Shown one piece after another: positions 1 to 13,300 of a stretch of DNA of 64,000 bases. The DNA is from Bretschneidera sinensis. Taxonomy: Eukaryota; Streptophyta; Magnoliopsida; Brassicales; Akaniaceae. Location: contig CM043699.1 in assembly GCA_023935145.1 (NCBI GenBank), positions 140,846,036 through 140,910,035 on the forward strand, given 5' to 3'. The notes under the pieces were generated by a model, which saw nothing but the letters and a program-made list of their open reading frames with translations, was not told the origin of the DNA and did not search any database. Both the position numbers and the translations under genes were made by a program. Within the stretch, counting starts at the first letter, position 1; every line of letters starts with the position of its first letter.

Positions 1-3000
1 CAAACTCGTCAACTTCCAATATGGGAACAAATGGTGCCAATATTTCCGTTGAGCGGTCATTGGGTAGGTCTCGTGGGTGGTTGAACTGGCTGTCTCGTGG
101 TATGCTTGGTGCTGGGGGAACAGATGATTCTAGTCAGTTTTCTGGTGTTGTGTCCGATGAAGTTGTAAAGGTAGCTCTTTTCTTATCAGTTGATAGTAGT
201 TATGGTTAAAACTGTTGATTTGAAGGGAACTCACTTCTTTCTTTTTCCTATAGGATATATATGAAGCAACAAAGTTCCGTCCTCTGGATTCATCCACTGG
301 GGATTCTGAGGCAAATGATGAGATTTATACATGTGCAATCAAGTTCAGCATATGTGAAATTTCTGCAACACTGCGGAGCGTGTATGATTGCCTATCTCTT
401 CAACTTTTCTTGCATATGCTAGGACATCGATTTATTCTTCAATATATGGTACTCCTATAAAAGGGGGTATTTTTTTTCTCTTTTTGGCATATAATTTACA
501 GGTTTGTGCAAATGGAAAATTTTCTCAAAGACTTGAGAGACATGTTATGTTGGGTTACTAGGAACAAAGAGTCCAGTTTATTTGAGGGAAGCACTTAATG
601 TGCCTAGTTCTTTTCCGGCTAAGAAGGACATTTAAAATTTTAAATGCAAAGGCCACATTTGAAATTGTAACTTTTTGTATCTGTTCATAACACAATTATT
701 TTTAACTTTTGAAAATAAATTTTAGACTTCTGCTTCACTTTGTCAATGCTTTAAGATGCTGAGTTATTTTCAGCCATTGCCTTTATAGTAGTGAACTAAT
801 GTTGCCTTTATAGTAGTGAACTATTGTTGCCTTTATAGTAGTTAACTATGAAGCCATTTCAAGTATCATTTTGGTCTTTGTCAATGCTTTAAGATGCTGA
901 GATAATTTCAACCATTGCCTTTATAGTAGTGAACTATGCAGCTGTTTCAAGTATCATTGGTTTTCTATATAAATTGTGTATCCTTGTGTAAAATAGTTTT
1001 AGCTAAGCCCTGCAGCCCTGAAATCCACGATCTTTGGTTTCTATCACCTTAAATTAATATCAGGTGGAAGGGTGCATTTCAGGACTAAAGTACTCGTTGT
1101 CTTATTGAGGAGTGAGATGAATATGTATGATCTTGGGAAATGGAAAGAGATAACAAATGGAAACACTACCCAGCTCGTGGTGTAGTGCTTTAGTGCTGAA
1201 CTACCTCTCTCAGTGCTTGAGTCCGAGCTGCACTTTCTGCAAGTTGGGTTATGTCCAGTTCACTTAAGAGACTGTGGGACAGTAATGAACGAGCATGGCT
1301 TCTAAAGTTTACTGCAAGTCCATAAAAATAATGGATAAGAAAAAGAAAAAAGGAAATTTGAATGAGTCAATGTGGCAATTGAAACTAGCAAAAAGTACAT
1401 GAAAGCTACATAAACTAATTACTAATATATTACACTAGATGGGGTGTATACTGTAGCACCCTCTAAGACGCTACCATATGTTTACCACTCCCGGTTCTTC
1501 TTTGCCCATTCCTTTCCTTTTGTTTTGATTTATTTTGCTTCTGCTTTTCTTACATTTTTATGAGTTCGCCAAATTTCAAACATATAGTGAGAAAGAGAGA
1601 GATGGCTTATGGGGAAAGGTCAGTATACCCATCTCTTTCGCTTGGCAGTAGCCAAGTGAACATATCAAGACTGAATAAATGCATTATCTTATGATTAGTA
1701 ATTTTGCTGGTAACCATTCTTCTAGCGGATAAATTCCTTCTTTGATCTGTTTCCAGTGCTTTCCCCTTTAAATTGATTTAAATTTAGCCACATATAACTG
1801 TAAAATTTACCAAATCCTATCTTTATGCTTCCGGAGTGGCTTCTACTTTACAAAGAAAAAGAATTGTTGGCCAGGAATGTTAGCCTGTAAGAAGATCTTA
1901 CTTTATGTAGGCATTTAGCTATAGATTGATTTTTTTGTGTGGTTGCATCTTTAATTGTTGGTAACATTATTATGGTGTTCATTCATGGTGAAATTATCAT
2001 TATTGTACTTTCATTTTCCAGTTATTCCTTTCAAGAAATTGCCAAGTTGGATCTTTTGGGTGGAGTTATTGAGTGCAAACTTTGGGATGAATCTGCCACC
2101 ATCATTGTCTTCATTAATTCTGGAAGGATGGTTTCTCCACATGATGGGAAAGACATTCTCCAAATGATGAGGGTTTGCATTCTCACTTATATTATATACT
2201 TTTTTTTATTTACCTTAGTGCTATATTTCATGTAAAGTGCATCTAAAGGATATTGTTTTGGTATCAGAAAGCATAGCTCATTGCCTATTTTGGGTGTCTG
2301 ATGAGGTCTACTATATTATGATAAGGAACCTATTTATTTGCTTAACTAATCACAAGAAAGTAGGATTCCTAGTATGGTACAGTAGATTTGTATACTGGGT
2401 GGAAGAAAATTCTATTGAAGGGCAAATTTGTGGTAAATGGTGAAAGGAGAATGGGGATCTTATTTCTCCAAGGGTTTCCAAGCTTGCTGGGAAAATATTA
2501 CTGATATCAATATTTAATAATGAGAATCTCAAACAAGATATCCTCTCTAGAATCTCGAGTAAGAATATTTTTGTGTAAGTTGTAATGAGACATCAAAATA
2601 TGTGCTGCAATGTTTTGTACAATCTTTAGATTTTAAGTTTCAAAATGTCTAATTTAAACAGTGTTGCAAGATTCTGAACAATGCACTACTATTTTCCTCC
2701 CACAAACGACTTTAACAAGGCCAAAAAGGCCAAAAAGTGGGGCACAACCCTAATATACGGAAGGATACAAGCACCAAGAAAAAGTAGACAAACCTAGTAC
2801 AATTTGAATATACAATCAACAAAGTGTGATTCATGTTGTTTGCTTGCAGTCCCGTACAGGGAGAAACGAACTTGAAAATGAGCCTTCATGTAGAGTCCAA
2901 GTGGACGTGTCACCAAAGCGAGATGCTGAATTGTCAGTGAAGGTACTTTTATTGTGCATTGCTTTAATGTTTTTGTGCTCCTACTTGGTGTCTACCTTTA

Positions 3001-6000
3001 TCTGCGTATTAGTTTTGGAATCTTTTGATTTACTGTTCCTGTTTAATATCTTCTGTATTCAGGCCATGATTCAACCGTTTGAAGTTGCTTATGATAGAGA
3101 CTTTTTTCTAAATCTCATTGAGTTTTTCACTGTTCTAAAATCCTTCAAATTTCAGCATGGAAGGGTAAGGTTTTATATTTATTTAATGTGCTCTATTTCT
3201 GTATGATTGTTCTCAGTTCTTGTAGTCTTTTGATAACTTTAAAATAAAGGTTATTTTAATAGCCATAACAAATTTATTACTCAAAGAGGAGGAATGGCAT
3301 GATGAGGATGAAGGCAAGTTTGATGGCAGAGTTTTTCCCCTCATGAGGAGAGTGGTGTGCATGATGTATCATTGAGGTCCTTTATTACATATTATTAAAA
3401 TATGTTTGGAAATGAATATTTGGAATTCTTATTTCTTTAGACTATTCTTATTTGGTGTAAAATTAATCTAAAAAATATGTTTGTAAATAACATTTGAAAT
3501 CGAGATTACTGTGGTTTTGGAGTATGCCTTTTTAAAGTTATATCAATGTAGAGTATTTATTATAGTATAGGGAACCATCTTACATGGGAAATAGGTCAAA
3601 TATTTATTGTTGTGTTTATAATAAGAAAATTGAGGTTTTATGGTGGCTAAATTGGACATGATTAATTTAGTATTAGAAACCAGTGTCATGTGGTTAGGTA
3701 ATACTTATCCAGATCACAGGATTCACAGCACTCATTAAAGAAAGATACTTATCCAGATCACAGTACCAATTAACATGATTATCTAATAGTTAACCACCAA
3801 TTACTTTTATCACTGAAGAGTCAAATGCTCAAAATTATTTTCATGTCTTATCTATTCTTATAAGTTTCAACCTTTGAAGCTAAATCATGTGGGTTCTTAT
3901 GGGTTTTCCACATAAACTCATCACGCAAGGATAGGGCTTGCAAGACTGCAAGATAGTAACTGTTAGTATTCATCCTACTTCAGGTGCTGTCATCGCTAAA
4001 TGGGCTCGAGGATGTTAAGACCCGACTGTTAGCAAAAGCTGAGTGAGTTCTTTGGCACTTGAGATGTTGGCTTCTTTTTACTTAAGATTTAATAATGTCA
4101 GTGGAATTGGTTTACCTATTCAAATATTATGTACTACACAATACACATGTTTGCAGTTTTAGTTGTATATATGTTTTTGTTTGGCAGATACATTTTATCA
4201 ATTCGTAACAAAGTGAAGTTGGATGTTAGTATCATTAATGTTATCGTAAATGTTCCTTGGCAAAACGCGGTTTCAGAGCAATATGAAATGGTAATTCCTT
4301 TGTTTTATTTGTTTGATTGCACATCATGTTGAATTTAGTTTCTTGGTGCATTTTTTTACTTATTAATACAATTTTACTTTTAAAAGAAATATGTTGAATT
4401 AGTTTCAATCATCTTTTATTGCTAGCACTGAATGGATAAATTCTGCTTTGTTTAACTACTACCTCTCTTATTTGCTTGTACTCTACTAAGCAGGTTTTGG
4501 AATTGGGATCTCTTCTTGTCACATCTAAAAGTGATAATAATTCTATTGGTTCAAGTACTGAGGAAGAATCATATATAATGGAAAACTTATTAAGTTCTAC
4601 TCCAACCTATAACTTAATTAGTTTTCGACTTGAGGATCTCTATAATCACTTTGAGGTTAAACTAAACAATTCTGAGGTCAGGTATCTTATCTTTGTTGGA
4701 TATTCCATATTCTGTTTTGCCAATTGAGCCCCTGATTGTAGAAATTTATCTTGTGCAGATTAAGCTAATGATGCTTCATCAATCTCAAACAGTCTCAGTT
4801 TTGGAGAAATTCTGCGCATCCCTTACCTTGACGTGTTGCATCATTCCTGACGAATCAATAATTAAACCGTTGGAGGTAATTAAATTAAATCTTTATTGAT
4901 GTATTTCATTATGTCAGTACTAAATGGTTTATATTCACGATACTCATTAGTCAGCAATTAAATACCTCTTTCTCTTCTTTCTTTGTAGTGGAAGCCTAAC
5001 TTAATGTCTAACCTTGATGACTCATTTGACACATGTTGATAGGTTACCTTTTTACAACACCATGTTCCTCCCTTATGTGTGGCAATCTGGGGGCCAAAAT
5101 AGAAAAGAACATGTTATTGTCATGCTTTAGTTGTTTTCTTTAGAGGCACTAAAATTGGCCTCCAATATTTTTAACAAATTGGCCAACAATCGTTACTTGT
5201 TTGACTCCAGAAAGGAATGTGGAAAATTCCTTTTCTTGTGTTGAAGACAGGGAAGACTATCAAGTTAGCCCTTAGTAATGCCTCAATGGACCAGCTGATA
5301 TGTGATACATCAATTTGGGTATTCTTATAGCATTAGGGAAACATAATTTAGATTCAAATCCAAACTGGCCATGCTTTGGAAAAGCAACATGTTCCTGAGC
5401 CACTTAATTTCTTATCTCGTCCGAATTTCCATTTGTATAATTGAGGTACCTGATTCCTTCCTCATATAAATCGATTTCTATCCATGAGAATTCTTGTTTC
5501 ATATCTCCATCTTAAGAAAGGAAAAAAGGACAAAACTATTTATGGTTCATGCATCATACAATCCATTACTTACTTTTTATACATGAAGTCACAGTTATGA
5601 TGCAGACTCAGCTGCTGTCACACATATGCATCAGTCTGTGACAAAAAATTTCGCACTCGTACGATACCTTCTCCCCCTTCTTTTTGCACGGGAGAAGTAG
5701 GTACAATTTGAAATTCCACGACCTCCCCCCCCCCCCTAAAACCACACACACACCCACCCCACACAACACACAAAAAAAGAGAAGAAAAATACTAATCCTC
5801 TAACTTTTGTATATTCATTTTTAAAATTTGTCGAAATTAGATATGGAAGCTGTAGAAGTGTAATTGCATCACTTCTCCCAAACCTAAATGAATGCTTTCA
5901 TGCCTGGATTCTTGTGGTTGTGGGTGACAAGTTGCAAATTAAGTAATTCCTAAAGTTCGGTGCATTCCTTCTTTTTTTTTCTGTTAGGATGAATCTTTGA

Positions 6001-7308
6001 TTATCAAGGAGAAGCCTTTTGAAGGGAAGGACATAAAGTTTTGGATATGATTTTTTTTATAAGTAAAAGTTTTGGATATGATTAATGGCCATTGGCAATC
6101 TTCAGAAAAAGGGAAAGTTTTGGTGAATCGATGATACCTTTGTAAGGAGGAAGCCGAATCCCTTCAACCACATTTTGCTTTTTTGTTCTCGGACTTGTCA
6201 TCTTTGGGATTTGGCTTTTCGGCTTATGGGGCTTTCTTGGGTGTGTGCCGGGTCCATCCTTGATGAGCTTGGGGTGTGGAGTGGGTTCATGCTTCAAAAG
6301 AAAAGGGAAAAATATTTGGTTTGATCCCTCTTTCTATTTTGTGGTCTACTTCAGTAGAGAGAAATTAGGGAGCTTTTGAGAATTTGGAGAAAGTTTGTGC
6401 CCCTTTTAAGGAGGGTTGGCTTAACTTTCTTTTCTTTTGGGTTGAGGGGAATTTTTGTGTAAATGATACTCAACTTGTAGAGTTTTTTGAGTCTCTTTCT
6501 TGTAACTAGATTCCTTGTATATGGGTTGTACCCTCTTGGTGCCTTTTATTAGTATACTTTTAAAAAAAAAATCCTTCTTAACATTCATCTGTCAACTGAA
6601 GTTTGTACAATACTAATAAATGTTTATATAATAATAGACGTATATAATTCCAGTTACTGTATTAAAATTTGGCTCCTTGGTTTTCCTTTTCTTAATTTTT
6701 AATTTAAAAATTTTGGATTTGATTCTAATTTGAAAGTATGGCCATGGGAATAATGCCTTTAAGTGGCAAGGTCAAATTTTCATTAAAGGTTGGGTTACCT
6801 TATACAAAATATTTTCTGAAAATTGTAATTGTAAATGGTTGTCTGTAATCTCATTTGCCCTTGTAGTTACTATTATCATGCACAAGCAAGAAGCACAAAT
6901 TCAAAATGGTTTTTAACAACTTTAAATTTTTATGACTTGAAAAGGATATAAGGATGTTATACTATTTTACAGCTGAGAAACTGCCTGAATTAGGTTAACA
7001 TGCATCTCAAATGTTTCAGACTCATCTTCTCATTCTTTTTTTTATTTTTTATTTCAGGTTAGTGTTATTGTATCTTCACTTCATGCACGCTTGTCTCCAT
7101 CAATTTATGAGTCAGTCATGGCAGTGATTGCACTTCTTGATATTCAACATTCTCGATCTGCTAACGTCACGTCAAGTCCACCGGAGATTACTGTTTTTCG
7201 TTTCACTATCAATGCAAATTTTGCATTGGTCAGTTTGCATGTTGACCTTGCAAATGATGGAGAAAACAGTTCAGCATTCATTCTTTCTTTACGAGAATTA
7301 GATATCTG
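1..7308 (+). CDS. VPS13-like exons 1-10 (extended chorein / N-terminal rod)
   Basis: Exons: 1-170 (partial, first full codon at base 3), 254-381, 2022-2172, 2850-2942, 3063-3164, 3984-4042, 4188-4290, 4494-4676, 4759-4875, 7058-7308. They give about 450 residues. Donor choice for exon 2 (GT at 382) is fixed by frame: it leaves two bases that join the first base of exon 3 to give Val before YSFQEIAKLDLLGG. Exon 6 ends inside GAG|TGAG (donor at 4043), giving KAE-YILSIRNKV across the junction. The residues belong to the alternating beta-strand rod that follows the chorein_N domain in VPS13 proteins. Intron 9 (4,876-7,057) holds a LINE 3' fragment; intron 2 (382-2,021) holds a small composite tandem repeat. 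Confidence 0.9.
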
Positions 7309-10300
7309 GTAGGATGTTTTGTGTATATTATATATTTGTGCATGCATATTTGTTAGCATGATTATTAAGAACTATCAGAATCACACAATGCATTTTATTT
7401 TCAATCTGTAGTGTCTGAAGTCAAGTAAGAGGTGTGGTACTGACTGGCCATATGAAATTCTTATTATTCCATTTTTCTCTTTCTAAAAAACTCTGTGAGC
7501 GTGTATTGTTGAGATTGATCTATAAATTCTTGATTGATTAATAATGATCAATAACATTTTACAATACACTTGTTCTCATTACACAACGCCTTCATAGAAG
7601 GCTTGTGATTGTCATGAAAGTTGGAATGCATGCATCAACTTGTTTGTCATAATCAACTGAAGTCTGTGTTAACACTGCAAATATCTTGGGTTACCCTTCT
7701 ACGTTTGCTTTTAGCAATAGGTCAGAGCATTTTTCTTAACTGATGAGTGAAGTTGAAGACCCATTGTACAATTTGCAGGTATTCACTTAAAGAATTTGAA
7801 GAGTGCTGGATCTTTGTGAAAGCTTTGAAGTTGGTAACTTGTGGATTAAGAGGTGAAAAAGATAGCCTTATTCTGTGCTCATCTGGAAATATTCTTGCTT
7901 CTAGTTCTGCAGGTCAACAAGACATGATTGGTGTATTTAGTAATCAAAGTGAATACTTCAATGATAGAACTACATCTGATGAAACCTGTTTTCATTTACA
8001 TTATGAAGCTCGCAGAAGTGTAGATTTGGTTAGCCATAAGTATACAGTAGGCTTGAATGATGCTGATCTCCATTGTTTCCCACATGTATTTGGGTTGTTG
8101 GCTGGACTTTATGACAAAATGTCGTCATATAACATGTCTTCTGATGGTAACGACTCCTTTGGCCCCAGTGTGGATGCTAAAAATCCAAAAATAATGCCTC
8201 ACTTTGGATTTCAAAGGTTTGGTTTCTCGAATTTCTTTGAAACTGGATCCTCTGAATATGCATGCATTTCTCTGGATAGTTATCCCTTCATCACCATCTG
8301 CAATTCTGGTTCTCTCGGTAGCCTTGAGAGTTCACTCCTTTATTCAGATCCTGACTGGAGGAAGTTATTCAATGTAAGGGATAAAAAATTTGGAAGTACA
8401 AAATGCAGTTTAAAGAAGGAATCTAAAAATTTTCATTCCTCATCTTTGAAATCTGTTTTGGATGCATTCTCTTTGTCTGGGAGTCTTGCTGAGATAGATA
8501 CATTTGTTGTTGATATCAATCTCTGTCGAATCAGAGTGCATTTTCATGATTCCTCGTGCATTGTTGGAACCATTACAGTGCCAACATCTATATTTTCAGT
8601 TATCATTTGGGAAGATTGTATGGATATGGTGTGTTCTGCTGAAGGAATGATTCTCACATCGTCTTGGTGGACCAAATGTTTCGATGACTTTCTATGGGGG
8701 CCCTCATTACCAAATCTATCTCCAATTTTAAATGTACGTGTGAGGAAAGGGAACTTTGGATCATCTACCTCTCAAATTGAAGTCAGCATTGGCATTCAAC
8801 ATGTATGCTGCATTTTGCCGTCTGAATGTTTGGCCATCATAATTGGGTACTTTTCGCTGCCTGATTGGAGTTCAAATTCAAGTAAGCAGCCTGCAAGTGA
8901 AAATAGTGAGTGCACTGGCACCCATAATGGTTCTTCCATTACTTATAAGTTTGAGATACTGGACTCCATTTTGATTTTGCCCATGGAAAGTGATGATCTT
9001 CAGTGTCTAAAGATAGAAATTCAACAGCTGTACTGTAGCTACATTTATGAGTGTGCTTTGAGTAATGTGTTGCAGGACATACCTGCTGAATGTGTGGTTC
9101 CAATGCACAAAGTTGCAAAAAGAAATCACTGGTTAAATGTATTTGGACGAGATTTATCCCTATGCTTGCTGTTGTCCAAGGATGACGGATATGGTGGCCT
9201 AGTGTTTGATCAAGATACTGGAGGTGGAAAGTTTACCTTGGTGGCTCCACTTAGTGCTGATGTTTGGGTTAGAATACCCTGTGAAACTGATTTTTCTTCT
9301 GCTTCTACATGTATCATGTCAAGGATTGGCATTTGTCAATTCATTACTGATGGTAGGATGTTTTTTACCCTTTAATGGTGACTTTTAAATTGAAAAGAAA
9401 AAATCTAGCATTTTGTTTGATTCGTCTTTTCCTTTTCCTTGATCATTGCATCTGTTCTTGATCCTTTTTGGCAGATTGTTATGGATATTTGGGATTTGAG
9501 GCATTATTGAACGTCATAGATCAGTTATCCGTAGTTGAGGATGAATCAAAAAGTTTCACATCCGACGTTTTTCAGTTTATTCAGTCAAAAATCTATGCAA
9601 AGGAACGCGGTGCAGTTTTACCTGTTGACTCTGGCATGATCTTTACAGAAGTTAGGTGTTGTGTTGATTCTTTGCGGATAAAATTTAATTGCTTTAGGAA
9701 ACCCTCGGTTTCATTAGAACCAGTGGCCAAGGCGGATATGAAATTTGTATGCTCTGCGTCACTTATAAATGAAACAGTCATAAGTCTGGACTTCAGTTTT
9801 TCTTCTTTTGGTTTATATTCACTGTTTAATTCTGTCATGCTAGCTCAGTGCACCAGTACTTGCTTAGGTTCATCGGTTCTTGACATTATTCTCTCAAAAA
9901 CAGAAGGTGGAAATGAGCTTCATGTTTCTCTTCCTTCTCTTGATATCTGGCTACATTCTTTTGACTGGACTCAGGTCATTGACCTTTGTGAGTCTTATGC
10001 TCAAAAACTGGCAAAAGCTTCACCAACAGATTTGTTTTCAAAGGGTTCAAGTATTAATAAAGGTGATACAATTGAAAATGTGGTAGATACCTTTTGTCAA
10101 AATGCTGGTCAGAGTTCAGGTTTGTCAACACCTTCGGTGCCAGAGAATGCAAAGCAAGAAACTGTTATCTTTATTGTGAAGTCAGAAAATATTGGCATTA
10201 CAATTCATTTTCCTTTCTGGATCAATGAAGCAGTATTTAGCAAGCTTGAGGTAGCTGAAGTGCAAGAAGAGAGGTCTCAGAATGTTCGGCCGAACATTAT

Positions 10301-13300
10301 TAAAGGGAAACGCTGTAAATTTTTTGCAGTTACAGCTCATAGTAGAAGTAGTGAACTATTTATTGTTGGCAGAAATGCAAAATTGAAGTCCATTTTGGAA
10401 AAGATGAGTGGCACTGTTGGGATATGTGAAGGTGAAAGTGTCAACTCTTGGTCTCTTTTCCAGATTGACCAGGTTAACATGGTAACTGAGATTTGTAGCA
10501 ATCAGATGGAGCTTGTGCATGTAAAGGTAGGGGTTCAGTGTGACCGTTTAGATGTGTGGCTTTCCCATCAGGTATTATCTTTCTGGCATGGTATTGGGTT
10601 TAACATTCCTGGAGCAGGGTCTTCTCAGTTTACCTTTGGAAGCATGGAAATTAAAATCCAATTGAGAAAGATTTCTCTTCTGGTAGCAGATGGAAGGGTA
10701 TGTTTACCAATTTTACTTTATAATCATTAAATTCTCTACAAATTCTTTTACGTGAATGGTTGTTCCCTCATTGTTATTGCAGTATGCTGATATTGAATTA
10801 TAGTTTTCTCATGATGCATTATTTATTGTCTCTAGCTCATTTGTTGTACATTTTATATGTTTTGTTTTTCTTCTTGAAGTAGACTTTAGCATATTGGAAC
10901 CAATCTTTCTTTTATTATTTATTGAAAAACTTAATAAAAATGCCAAGAATTAAGAAATGGGCACAACGCAAGCACACAGAGTATACAAGAGAGCACCAAG
11001 AGAATAAAAAAGAAAGGGAGAGAAACATAGTAGAACTCAAAGTCCAAAGCATCAATAAGTTTTTCTTTAAAAAAAATCAATAAATTCTTAATGAAGATCT
11101 TGAGATACCAGATTTAGCTCCCAGGTAAAACCAAGAAAAAAGACATCCCAAAATCTTATTTTAATCTCCTTGATTAATCTTCCACATCCTTAAGGACTTA
11201 CCCAGAAATAAAAAAGATTCCACATTTTTAAAAACTCTACAACTACTCTCCTGCCATAAGTGCCAGAGAAGACACACCGATATAATTTGCCAAGCATGTC
11301 GTAAATTACCATTGCCTTTCATTTTGCAACTTGACAACAAGTCTACAACAGTTTTTGGCATTATCCATTGCACACCAAACAAGAAAAGAGTCATGTTTTA
11401 CAATTATGCAGCCACTACACAGTTTGAAAGGAGATGAGCTACCGTCTGTCTCACTGTCCGTTCTGCAAATATAACGCTAACTGATGAAAAATTGCTTTCT
11501 CTTCACTAAATTATGACATGTAAGGATATATGAGCTATCAGATTGTATCAATTTGCAGCAATATAATATTGGTTGCGTTTGTCAGAGCTATCTAAATTAT
11601 CATATGTAAGGATAGATGAGCTATCGTATTGCAACAATATAATATTGGTTGCATTTGTCAGAGCTGTCTAATTTTTATTCATTTTTTCATGAAGTTTAAA
11701 ATGCATTTTTCTTTGAGAGCTTTTCCCACTAACCTCTGTTAGCATTGAATAAATTTGTGGTTACCATCTATTTTTATGATCATATAATTTTATATTCTAG
11801 AATCTTTGCCCTTGATGCTTTTATAATATATACTTACTGTTTCTATCAAAAAAAATATTATTATGTTATTATTCATCAAATTTTTTCTAGTACTGATCCC
11901 TGATCATTTACTTTTAGAAAAATGTTTTAACAAGTGAAAAGGAGAAGTGAAAGAATTATTCATTTCTTTTACATGACCCAGTTCGTCACTTTGTATATTA
12001 TATATTATGCTTGTTTATAAGACAAATTTGGTTTGAGTTCTTTTGTTACTTTCTGTTAATTTTTATTCTTCTCTTTGGTGTAGGGGAGCTGTAGTGGTCC
12101 TCTTATTGAAATTCTTCTGAGGAACTTGCTCTTACAAGCTAATGTGACTGAAAACAGTTTAGAAAGCTCCATCGCATGTGATCTTGAAGTGAACTATAAT
12201 AACATACTCAAGGTATATTCCTAAAAGATGGATCAATGCCCGTTTTGGTTTCGGGTACGACCATATGCTAATAGTTGTGCTATATATTGGCTGTAGGTTT
12301 TGTGGGAGCCTTTTGTCGAGCCATGGAAGTTTGAGGTCAAAATAATTAGGAAACATGATATGAATGCTATTTTGAGCAACTCCATTATTACAGATCTCCA
12401 TCTCTCATCAGCAGCACAGCTTAACTTGAACTTTACAGAATCTTTTATTGAGGTAAATTGGATATGTTATCTTATTGATCCGTAGATCAAGTTTTGCTTA
12501 GTTAATTTTTTATGAGTGCATTTATACATCCCATGGAAATGAGTGAATCAATTGTGCTTGACAGTACCGTTGATTAATTAGTTAAGTAGGGAAAATGTAG
12601 CCCTTCTCACAGAGTATTGTAAATAATTGAAGCATTGTCATGAAAAGAAGTAAAAAAGGTCAATTAACTTAATAACATCAATTATGGTTCTAGATTTGTT
12701 TTCTCTGTTAATGGTTTTATACACCTGGTTTAGGTGCTTCTTAGAGACTGGGGACATTTAATCATCTTCCTTGTTTAACCAAAAGATGTATAGCCTTCTC
12801 AGTTCGTAGTTTTCTTTTCATACTCTGATTGACTGTATCAGGATATTAGTGAAGGAATTTTATCATTGTTGATTTAGTAAACTATTTATCTCAATTTCTT
12901 ACTTGATCCTTTTTTTTTATACTAAAAGTGTGTTTTCAGGACAATTGAGATGGTGAAGGATGCTTGGGGTCCGATGGAACCAGATGGTATTCCTGAAAAT
13001 CAGAGATTATTAAATCCTCAGTTTTCTGAAAATATATGTGGAGGACAATATGCTCCCTATATACTTCAAAATTTGACTTCACTTCCTCTAGGATACCATG
13101 TTTATCCGGGATTTGTCAGTTCTGATGTGTTAGATGTTTCAGCAATGGTGGATATGAAATCTGTTCAACCCGGTGCCTCTGTTCCAATTTATCTTGATGA
13201 CACTCCTGAGGAACAACTTTTTCGCCATAGGCATGCTCATTCTTCTGACAGGCTTAGTGAGAAACAATCAAATGGAGTGATTCATCATTTCATGACGATT

